Shown one piece after another: positions 31,368 to 40,331 of a stretch of 64,000 nucleotides of DNA. The position numbers were made by a program, and so were the translations under genes. The notes under the pieces are model-generated. The model made no database searches, had not been told where the DNA came from, and was given only the letters and a program-made list of their open reading frames with translations. Each line of letters opens with the position of its first letter. Position 1 is the stretch's first letter. Source of the stretch: Trichomonas vaginalis G3 (lineage: Eukaryota > Parabasalia > Trichomonadida > Trichomonadidae); assembly GCF_026262505.1 (NCBI RefSeq), contig NC_067207.1:21172082-21236081 (forward strand). Direction: 5' to 3'.

Positions 31368-32429
31368 TAAGGGTTTCGTTTTGCGAAAAAAACGTACAAT
31401 ACGCAATTTCGCTAAAAAAACATTTAGCTAGCAATTTCGACCTTTGACTCCACTCAAGACGTCACTTTTTTAATTTTGCGGTATCATATTTTTGGAAAAT
31501 CTTTATGAATATTATATAAAAAGTCTCTTTAATATCTATATTTCATATTTTATCGATTTTTAAAGTTTTTGCGAAAAGTATTCAATTATTTTTGCTATTT
31601 GGTCGGGTAAATGTCAGATTTGCGACATTTTCTGATATGATATTCAGATTCTACGTTGATAATAATGCATATAGAACCCTCTTGCTATTGTGTCAAAATT
31701 GCGAAACCGATAGCAAAAATATCTCGCAATATCAAAATTGAGATATTGAGTGAATTATGCATTATAGAGATTAAAAATCTGATTTGTGAAAACATCTCAT
31801 CAGTTTCTAGCTAATTCAAAAATCTTTACTATCTTATTCGATTAAAATGAAAAGGGAATAGTTTCATTATGCTTTAAATGACAGCCTTATAATATAATCA
31901 TAGTTTTCGCTCAATATGCAGCATTTTTTTTCGAAATCTATGGTCAATATCCTAAATACTGATTGCTTTGCATTCATATCTCTTACATTTTCTATACCCA
32001 CATCACTATTCATTGCTATTCCTATCTTTTTCATTTTTGTTTGTTTCTCATAATTTCTCAAAAAACATGATAACTTGATATTTGTAAATATCATACTTTA
32101 TAACGTAAATAAGAACTTGACCTATTAAGAAAAGCAGTAATGAAAAGAAAATCTGAAATTCATAAAAATTACAAGTTTCTGATGACAATTAGCTTAATTA
32201 AACCAGGTACAAGATTATATAATTGTATTTTCTATCCAATTATCCATATAATATCTTATCCAGAAAAAATAACTTGATCAATACCAAATGATTTTTTAAC
32301 TAGTAAATAAAGTATTTTCTTTACACACACATTGTATATCATAGTTTTTTTTTTTTTTTTTTGGTTTCGCAAAACATCCAAAAACAAATATGCTATAAAA
32401 GTGACAATTTTAGCAAAACGAAACCCTTA
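31368..32429. mobile_element. 1.06-kb inverted-repeat DNA element upstream of the TBC gene
   Basis: The ends are an 18-bp perfect inverted repeat, ATAAGGGTTTCGTTTTGC at 31367-31384 and its complement near 32413-32430. TTGGTTA flanks both ends (31361-31367 and 32430-32436), and the direct repeat extends to TTATTGGTTA if end overlap is allowed. Inside are AT-rich DNA, several GCGAAA/TTTCGC words near the ends and a T tract at about 32345-32362, but no credible gene. It looks like a non-autonomous element. Confidence 0.75.
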
Positions 32430-32436
32430 TTGGTTA

Positions 32437-33240
32437 CGACATGTTCATCGATTTCTTTTAATTTCGAGAATGATAAATTTTTGATTTCCTAAAAATTAGG
32501 TTTACATGTCAGAAAAAGTGATTAAATTTATTTTTTTCTATTCATTCGAATTTTCTACCATCTTTTAGTAACTAGAAGATTCCATGAAATCAATTCCAAG
32601 CTGAAACTTAGTAATACTTATACTACGTAAACCATTGTGTTATAGTAAATATGGCAACTTTCTGCAATTCATGTCAACCATGGACTTATCTGCATCAAAG
32701 AATGCTCAGGCAAAAATTTCTTTTTATTCACTATAACTCTAAACATAGGGCTAATAGCAGTGTAACCAATGCGGCAACTATAATTAACTTAAAACATTGT
32801 ACCTATATATCATGGCATTTCTCAGATCTAAGATGTCACTCTCGTTGATTACTTCATCAACTTATAAAATTTATGATGTTACCCCAATTTAGAGACCAAT
32901 AGAACATTGGTTCTTTGATATTGCAAAGATTATTCTATCACCTCATATGACCTCTAGTTTTAAGAAGATTTCAAGATCTCCACACCAACATTGTAAAAAC
33001 CCATTTTAATATAGCATATTCATTTTTTACATACAGTATAGCTTCTCCTATAATAACACACTATTATCAATCACAGTTTGAGCAAAATCAGAAATAACGA
33101 ATTGTAAAATTTTCATTGTTTACCTATTAAAAAAGTTTCAGCATTTGCCCAAAAAAGGTACATTCACGAAAAGTGTCTGGTCGCTTCCTTCCGAAAAAAA
33201 TTGAGGTTAGAAAAATTTTTCATTTACGTTAAAAATTTTA
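32437..33240. other. Intergenic stretch; original far-upstream DNA of the TBC gene
   Basis: AT-rich noncoding DNA. Its right end (33160-33240) is a degraded copy of the promoter shared by the armadillo-like genes, with GGTCGCTTCCTTCCG and a mutated form of the AAAAGTGAC box (AAAAGTGTC). Confidence 0.5.
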
Positions 33241-35224
33241 ATGGAAGACTATAAAGAGATTCCCGTAGATAATACAAAAAAAAACTGGCATCGCAGATCA
33301 CACAAATAGAAGGAAATGATATTGTAATTAATGATGAAGCATTTAATAATTCATTGGGGTCCATTATAAATTTCCCCATTATTATGAATACGGTACCATT
33401 ATTATAAATTCCATTTAATACGCATAATGGATTAATTCGAATAAAGGGTCAATTCGAATAACCGCCAAAAATGGAATAACGGGTCTTATGGAAATTCCAT
33501 TTATTTTATCGGAATTTCGAATAACCGTTTTATTCGAATTTCCATTCAAATTAGAATTTCGAATAAACGGGTGTTATTGGAATTTCCATTCCAAGAAAAT
33601 GTAATATTTTGGCTTAATACTCACACATCAAATATAGCAAATATGGATTATCATTTGTTTCCAAAAGATTAAATATATTTGGCATGAAATTTTGATTAGC
33701 TAGATCAATTACATATAGTGGATACTGCATTTTTTGGAATAGAAATTCCAATAACACCCGTTTATTCGAAATTCTAATTTGAATGGAAATTCGAATAAAA
33801 CGGTTATTCGAAATTCCGATAAAATAAATGGAATTTCCATAAGACCCGTTATTCCATTTTTGGCGGTTATTCGAATTGACCCTTTATTCGAATTAATCCA
33901 TTATGCGTATTAAATGGAATTTATAATAATGGTACCGTATTCATAATAATGGGGAAATTTATAATGGACCCCATTACAAGTATGGAAAGACCTCACCAAT
34001 CTTTTGGATAAACCTTCACCAGATACTTTTGATAAAATCATTGACGCTATACCAGATGAAGAGAACAAAATTATTCCATCATTATTCATCGAAACCGGAT
34101 TTTACAAAATGGAATATTGTTGATAAATGATCTGATTTTGAATCTCAAGTGATTTTTGTATTATTCAAACTATCAAAATGTGAAGAAGTTCTCCAACATC
34201 TAGTCGAATATCAAGGATTGATTGAACAAATTTTCAAATTTATATTTAATCATGAAAATCAAGGAAAATATGACATTTATGCACTTGAAACTATAACGCA
34301 AATGTTACATCTACTTACAGATGATGTTGTCAATACTTTACCTGTTGAGGAATTTTATCATACTCTTTGGCCATCACAGGACTATTTTCTTTCATACTTC
34401 ACTGAACTATTATGCACACACCCAAATACCTCGTCCATTAAACCAATAATAGCTTTTCTTCAAAAAAACATAGTTATTAATTATGAAGCAATGAATTGTT
34501 TAAATAGAATTCTGAAATGTGTTATTTCTTACAATCCTGAAAAAATAAATGACTTTGTTGATTTCAAAAAATCAACATTTTCGCCAACATTTTTGGGGAG
34601 ATTTATTGTGTCGATTCCTCCTGTTGATTATGAATAATTTCCTACAATGCTTTCAACACTTCGTATTCCAATTGTTCAACAATGCAATGATAACCAGGAA
34701 CTATTTGTTGAAATTAAGGACTCCAATATTATCGAAACCGCATGCAGTTTATTCCAAAATGACGAATATCCTGAAGAGTACAGAACAATCACTATTCAAT
34801 TTATTGAAGGTTGTTGTATTAACAACTGTTTACGCGAGTTCACACTCAAAACAATCAAAAGAATTGGTTATTCCGAATTTATATGCATTGATGAAGACTA
34901 TTCAGCTAAAATTTAAAGATCTTTATTCGTAATCATTTCATATTATCTTGATTATTATGGTTTTCATGCAGCTGAACTTACATTTGATTGTTACATTCTT
35001 CATTTTATTGTAGATATCATCGAAGCAAATTCAGAAATTGCACTGGATGTTCTTGAAAAGATTATGCACTATTACGACGAAAAGGGACGATTGAAAGAAA
35101 TCTTATTTAATGACGACTTTCCAGCAATTCTTGATAGTTTGGAGAAAGTTTATGAAACTTCGACTGATATTGAAGAAAATCGTATAGATCAGTTTTTGAA
35201 TCAATATTATGCCACAATTAAATG
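33241..35224 (+). pseudogene. Armadillo-like gene, copy A (dead)
   Basis: First of three related genes. It starts ATGGAAGACTATAAAGAG but soon shifts frame in an A-run near 33278. It is split by a 617-bp palindrome and has further small deletions near 34100-34135. The middle (34149-34634) is an open frame almost identical to copy B, of the type VIFVLFKLSKCEEVLQHLVE, resembling importin-alpha/armadillo helices. It shares with B and C the stop after PPVDYE (34635-34637) and with B a second stop near 34914. Its last codons differ from B and C (ending YYATIK). Clearly nonfunctional. Confidence 0.85.
33356..33972. mobile_element. 617-bp long-palindrome element inside armadillo-like copy A
   Basis: Two arms of 238 bp (33356-33593 and 33735-33972) are nearly perfect inverted copies around a 141-bp centre. 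The tips are GGGGTCCATTATAAATTTCC and its complement. ATT flanks both ends (33353-33355, 33973-33975). Copies B and C lack the insert and read straight through the same site, which proves insertion. The arms are dense in TTCGAATAA/TTATTCGAA words. No frame is present. Confidence 0.92.
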
Positions 35225-35329
35225 ATATTAGTTGATTTAATGTTCACGAAATGCTTTGGTTTCTAATAAAATTAAAAATAAGTAAATACATTTTAATTTT
35301 CATATAAAATATGAAATTTCATTTTAGAA

Positions 35330-35465
35330 ATCAATGATAGCATGAATCTTTGTGTTCTCATTTTAAATAGAATTTCAGAGATAACTGAAAATACCTTTAA
35401 TGAGAGAAAAACATTATTTGATATATGAAAGTTGAAAATACAACCTCTTTAATCTCGACAAATGA
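35330..35465 (+). pseudogene. Fragment of a short gene also present at 39896-40290
   Basis: Matches the last third of the short gene at 39896-40290 (GATAGCATGAATCTTTG, then ACCTTTAATGAGAGAAAAAC) and ends at a corresponding TGA. It lies convergent to armadillo-like copy B exactly as the fuller copy lies convergent to copy C, so it travelled in the same segmental duplication. No function is known. Confidence 0.65.
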
Positions 35466-35506
35466 ATCGGCTTTAGTTAGACGATTAATAAACAATATAT
35501 TTTTGT

Positions 35507-36922
35507 TCATAAATTTAAGATTGAAGCTGAAGATAATCCGCTTTGCTTATCAGAAGTGGAAACCTGTTTATAATACTCTAGGAAATGATCTATACGATTT
35601 TCTTCAATATCAGTCGAAGTTTCATAAACTTTCTCCAAACTATCAAGAATTGCTGGAAAGTCGTCATTAAATAAGATTTCTTTCAATCGTCCCTTTTCGT
35701 CGTAATAGTGCATAATCTTTTCAAGAACATCCAGTGCAATTTCTGAATTTGCTTCGATGACATCTACAATAAAATGAAGAATGTAACAATCAAATGTAAG
35801 TTCAGCTGCATGAAAACCATAATAATCAAGATAATATGAAATGATTACGAATAAAGATCTTTAAATTTTAGCTGAATAGTCTTCATCAATGCATATAAAT
35901 TCGGAATAACCAATTCTTTTGATTGTTTTGAGTGTGAACTCGCGTAAACAGTTGTTAATACAACAACCTTCAATAAATTGAATAGTGATTGTTCTGTACT
36001 CTTCAGGATATTCGTCATTTTGGAATAAACTGCATGCGGTTTCGATAATATTGGAGTCCTTAATTTCAACAAATAGTTCCTGGTTATCATTGCATTGTTG
36101 AACAATTGGAATACGAAGTGTTGAAAGCATTGTAGGAAATTATTCATAATCAACAGGAGGAATCGACACAATAAATCTCCCCAAAAATGTTGGCGAAAAT
36201 GTTGATTTTTTGAAATCAACAAAGTCATTTATTTTTTCAGGATTGTAAGAAATAACACATTTCAGAATTCTATTTAAACAATTCATTGCTTCATAATTAA
36301 TAACTATGTTTTTTTGAAGAAAAGCTATTATTGGTTTAATGGACGAGGTATTTGGGTGTGTGCATAATAGTTCAGTGAAGTATGAAAGAAAATAGTCCTG
36401 TGATGGCCAAAGAGTATGATAAAATTCCTCAACAGGTAAAGTATTGACAACATCATCTGTAAGTAGATGTAACATTTGCGTTATAGTTTCAAGTGCATAA
36501 ATGTCATATTTTCCTTGATTTTCATGATTAAATATAAATTTGAAAATTTGTTCAATCAATCCTTGATATTCGACTAGATGTTGGAGAACTTCTTCGGATT
36601 TTGATAATTTGAATAATACAAAAATCACTTGAGATTCAAAATCAGATCCATCTATCAACAAAATATTTACCAATTTTGTAAGAAATCCGGTTTCGATGAA
36701 TAATGATGGAATAATTTTGTTCTCTTCATCTGGTATAGCGTCAATGATTTTATCAAAAGTATCTGATGAAGGTTTATCCAAAAGACATGTGATTTCTTTC
36801 CATACTTGTAACGAATTATTAAATGCTTCATCATCAATTACAATATCATTTCCTTCTATTTGTGTGATCTGCGATGCCAGCTTTTTTGTGTTATCTTGGG
36901 GAATCTCTTTATAGTCTTCCAT
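35507..36922 (-). pseudogene. Armadillo-like gene, copy B (mosaic)
   Basis: ATG at 36922 opens a 260-residue frame (MEDYKEIPQDNTKKLASQIT) ending at TAA 36140-36142 after PPVDYE. The same frame continues with MLSTLRIPIVQQC, meets a second stop near 35861, then runs on to SSASILNL (stop at 35507). Helical repeats resemble importin-alpha/armadillo proteins. If translated, the 260-residue product would be the only sizeable one. The ends match copy C and the middle matches copy A, suggesting gene conversion. An AAAAAGTGAC box lies 63 bp upstream of the ATG, shared with copy C. Confidence 0.75.
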
Positions 36923-37509
36923 TAAAATTTTTAACGTAAATGAAAAATTTTTCTAACCTCAATTTTTTTCGGAAGGAAGCGACCAGTCACTTTTTGGAAA
37001 TGTATCTTTTTTTTTGGACAAATGCTGAAACTATTTTAAATTCAACGTTGTGATAAATGCTCTTCGGCATTAGAATCAAAAATAATCATTAATATGATAA
37101 TTACACTTTTATTGCATTTTTAACAGACTTCACGCCTGTATAAAAACGTAATAAAAGTGTAAATTTTAGCATCCTCAATTTTTGGGCAAGTGGTTAAACT
37201 ATTTTAAATTCAATGTTGTGTGAAATGTTGAAAAATAAGTTTCATAAATTTGTGAACCAAAATTTTTTGGAAAATCGAAAATTTATATACTATTATATAT
37301 TATTTTTGCAATACATTATTCATATCTTAAACGGTTATTTTGAATTCAAAAACAAATTCAATCATTTTATGCACTTCAAACTTTAAAATTACTAAGAATA
37401 TTCCATTTTCCAAAATATGAAATATTTTAGAGAGTTACAAAAATAAGATAATAATAAAAATTACTGTTATAATAATAATCAAAGCCATATGGAATAATGG
37501 TAAGAAACT
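36923..37509. other. Intergenic stretch with composite hairpin repeat
   Basis: Promoter side of armadillo-like copy B, followed by one copy of the composite hairpin repeat (37054-37161) and AT-rich DNA up to the ankyrin remnant. No gene was seen. Confidence 0.55.
37054..37161. repeat. Composite hairpin repeat, copy i
   Basis: Shares GAATCAAAAATAATCAT followed by AATTACACTTTTATTGC, TTCACGCCTGTATAAAA and AATAAAAGTGTA with copies at 41871-41995 and 43867-43993. The first hairpin has lost its left arm; the second (TACACTTTTATT...AATAAAAGTGTA) is complete. Confidence 0.75.
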
Positions 37510-37937
37510 TCATAAACTTTTAAACCCAAAAAAGGGATTCATCAGGGAAAAGAATTTATATACATAGCGAAGTACAAAAATCGAAAGAACACCAATACTT
37601 ATCAAATGCAATACTTTTAAAATCATGTTCACAAAAAGATGAAAAAGGATATAAAGAATCAAATATTCGAATTCTGACATTCGAGGTTTCTCCCAGAAAT
37701 AATCAAACATCATATGTGTGATATCCTTGCTTTTGAGCTCCCTGTTAGAATTAGAAATTCCTCCATTATTTTAGAGATGCGAGTTTCCGAATTTTTTTAG
37801 CCCTGGGATGTCATAACCGCTGCGGTTTTGTAAAATTTGGGATAAATTTTGACAATCAATTTTTTGTGGGATGTACGTTTATATCAATTTGCTCGGCGTT
37901 TGCCGAGCTATTGTACAATCCTACTCGAATTCATTAC

Positions 37938-38542
37938 GCAGCCCTGGTCACTCAAAGGCCAGGGCATACAATTACAAAATAGTAGAGTGAGACTCTTCTA
38001 ATTTCTTCCAATCACAAGGAAGATCTTAGAAGAGCCTCACTCTACTCGAACACATTACGCAGCCCTGGTCACTCAAAGGCCAGGGCATACAATTACAAAA
38101 TAGTAGAGTGAGACTCTTCTAATTTCTTCCAATCACAAGGAAGATCTTAGAAGAGCCTCACTCTACTCGAACACATTACGCAGCCCTGGTCACTCAAAGG
38201 CCAGGGCATACAATTACAAAATAGTAGAGTGAGACTCTTCTAATTTCTTCCAATCACAAGGAAGATCTTAGAAGAGCCTCACTCTACTCGAACACATTAC
38301 GCAGCCCTGGTCACTCAAAGGCCAGGGCATACAATTACAAAATAGTAGAGTGAGACTCTTCTAATTTCTTCCAATCACAAGGAAGATCTTAGAAGAGCCT
38401 CACTCTACTCGAACACATTACGCAGCCCTGGTCACTCAAAGGCCAGGGCATACAATTACAAAATAGTAGAGTGAGACTCTTCTAATTTCTTCCAATCACA
38501 AGGAAGATCTTAGAAGAGCCTCACTCTACTCGAACACATTAC
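37938..38542. repeat. Five tandem 121-bp hairpin units
   Basis: Unit starts are at 37938, 38059, 38180, 38301 and 38422; a sixth start at 38543 soon diverges. Units appear identical apart from the first boundary. Each holds two hairpins: GCCCTGG...CCAGGGC, and a longer one with arms AGTAGAGTGAGACTCTTCTA and its near-complement before CTCTACTC, closed by a loop around AATCACAA. Confidence 0.95.
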
Positions 38543-38577
38543 GCAGCTCCTGCTCAACAATGAGCAGGTCTTACCAC

Positions 38578-38870
38578 TTTGAGAGGCTTTCGTCGAGTTC
38601 TGATGCAGATCCCAACGCGAGCGAGAGTCTCTCAAGCAAGCTTCTAATTCGTAGCTAGAGTTTCACTCTTATGAACTGGCAGCCAATTTGAGAGACTTTC
38701 GCTCGAGATCTAATGAAAAATCAGAACTCGGCCAAAAATTGCCCAAACAGGCTTGTAATTCGTAGCTATAGTATTGATCGTATGGATGTGTTGCCAATAT
38801 GAGAGACTTTCGCTCGATGTCTGATATTGCATCAGACATCGAGCGAAAGTCACTCAAAACAGCTTAGACA
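38578..38870. repeat. Second array, about 110-bp units, ending in a 21-bp hairpin
   Basis: TGAGAGACTTTCG-type starts recur near 38579, 38689 and 38800, each followed by CGAG..CTGAT-like DNA and, in two units, AATTCGTAGCTA. The last unit ends in a perfect hairpin: arms 38805-38825 and 38831-38851 (GACTTTCGCTCGATGTCTGA plus T) with loop ATTGC. It abuts the 121-bp array through a small CCTGCTC/GAGCAGG hairpin. Confidence 0.85.
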
Positions 38871-39895
38871 TGTCTATTTTGACGGCATTAAATGATTTCA
38901 TAGGAAATGTCTCAGTTGTTAATTAAGTTCACGTGAGCTTTTATGAATGAAAATAAGTAAAAAAAAGAATTTTCTCAAAAAAATTGTGTACGCATTGAAA
39001 TTTTTATCTATAAATTTAGATATGTCATCAATAATATAATATAATTTTAAATTCGTGGAGTACACTTGGGATAATTGAATATGGGCTACCCCATCCCAAC
39101 CTCTCAAACTTCCTCTGAATTTGGACAAGGTATCCCAATCCCAAAGACCTATCTGAATAAAATGAAATAAGTATATTATATATATTATTTATTTGCTAAT
39201 AATGAGCATAAATCGCTAAAATTATGAAGAAATTAAAAATTAAAAATTAAAATTAGAAAAAAATGTTGATTTAATGAGAGAATATTGTATAAAAATAGAA
39301 TTATTAGCTAAAATACGTATTAATTTTATGATATTTCAATCACATTAACGAAAATCGCCCATTTTTAATTCAAATGGGCGGGAAAAAAAATAAAATTCCA
39401 AAAAAAAAATTGAATTGGGGAAACGATAGGGGACGGGATATGAGAAACCCCATATGTTTGGGAATTTTTCGCATCACTAATTATTTCTTAAGAGAGCTAC
39501 CATTTCGCTTTTATTCTCCAATAAATCAAGAAAATCTTTGCTATTTCTTGTCCCAGAACCAAGGAAATTTCGGTTTTCTTCTTGATCAGAATCAAGAGAA
39601 TCTTGGTTATGATCTTTCTTATAACGCATAACTGCCATATCAAGGGGAGTCTGATTAAACTTATTGAATGAATTTACTTCGATACCTTGAGTATTTTGGA
39701 TTAGATATTAATGCTGCTATATGAAGAAGTGAATTCCCTTGAGTATATTGTCCTCTGACATTTACATGATATGAAATTAGAAGTTTGTTTAAGTCCTCGC
39801 TATTTCTTTCCAAAACAAATGTTTCATAATCTGTAGTATCTATCTCTCTCTTTCAAAAATCATTGAAACCTATCAATTTTTATTGTTTTTCCATT

Positions 39896-40290
39896 ATGTT
39901 TAACGTGATTAATAATCCATACGATAATAATGATGAATGGGTAAGATCTTATTCAGCTATTATCGCAAAAGGTAATCAAGTATAACTTCCACACTTTCTT
40001 TTTTTTGTGCGGCTAATTTAGAAGGAAATGCGACATCTTATACAATTTTTATTGATGATGATGGAAACATTACAATGACCACCAAAAAGAATACCACCCC
40101 ATTATTTTCTTGTGGAACTGAGATTGAATTAATGGATAGCATGAATCTTTGTTCTTTCAATTTAAATAGTATTTCAGAGATAACTGAAAATACCTTTAAT
40201 GAGAGAAAAACATTATTCGATATATGTAAATTGAATAAATATACTATTCCACCTAAATTAACATATAAACTCTTTAATCTTGACAAATGA
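39896..40290 (+). pseudogene. Short unknown gene with one frameshift
   Basis: An ATG at 39896 begins MFNVINNPYDNNDEWVRSYS and runs to a stop at about 39983-39985. A shifted frame carries on with LEGNATSYTIFIDDDGN and TTKKNTTPLFSCGTEIELMD to a TGA at 40288-40290. About 130 residues in all if the two frames belong together. The family is not recognised. Its 3' part recurs at 35330-35465. It is convergent with armadillo-like copy C, 41 bp away. Confidence 0.55.
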
Positions 40291-40331
40291 CTCAACCTTA
40301 ATTAGATGATTAATAAGCTATATAGTTTTGT

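Larger units (their letters stand above)
37772..39479. mobile_element. 1,708-bp element with hairpin arrays, 7-bp target duplication
   Basis: ATTATTT is present at both 37765-37771 and 39480-39486. Removing the element restores an alignment of equal length with the intact paralogue at about 46436-46450. The ends share a short inverted repeat, TAGAGATGCGA and TCGCATCACTA. Inside are a GCTCGGC/GCCGAGC hairpin (about 37900-37917), five 121-bp tandem hairpin units (37938-38542), a second array of about 110-bp units (38578-38870) and AT-rich DNA. No credible protein frame was seen. Confidence 0.85.
37510..39860 (-). pseudogene. Ankyrin-gene C-terminal remnant split by a 1.7-kb element
   Basis: Minus-strand DNA at about 39487-39860 and 37510-37764 matches the 3' part of the ankyrin gene ending at 46738. 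It includes an acidic FLDSGTRN-like region, the ITHMMFDYFW motif and two C-terminal hydrophobic segments (VLHLISIGVLSIFVLRYVYK). The upstream part also has internal deletions, so the remnant was probably dead before or soon after the insertion. It is separated by the element at 37772-39479. Only a fragment of the gene is present. Confidence 0.8.

Noticed and set aside
31867-32094. A 75-residue minus-strand frame inside the 1.06-kb element as a transposase fragment
   Set aside because: No transposase motif, low complexity and AT-driven composition.
37938-38542. CRISPR array
   Set aside because: The 121-bp units are identical throughout with no variable spacers, and the host is eukaryotic; it is a tandem hairpin satellite.
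39374-39631. An 85-residue plus-strand frame (MGGKKNKIPKKKLN)
   Set aside because: It straddles the end of the 1.7-kb element and the reverse strand of the ankyrin remnant, so it is a chance frame.
39983-40026. A possible 42-bp GT...AG intron in the short gene at 39896-40290
   Set aside because: It lacks the long conserved GTATGT and branch/acceptor sequence typical of trichomonad introns, and removing it does not join the frames properly; a small indel explains the break better.
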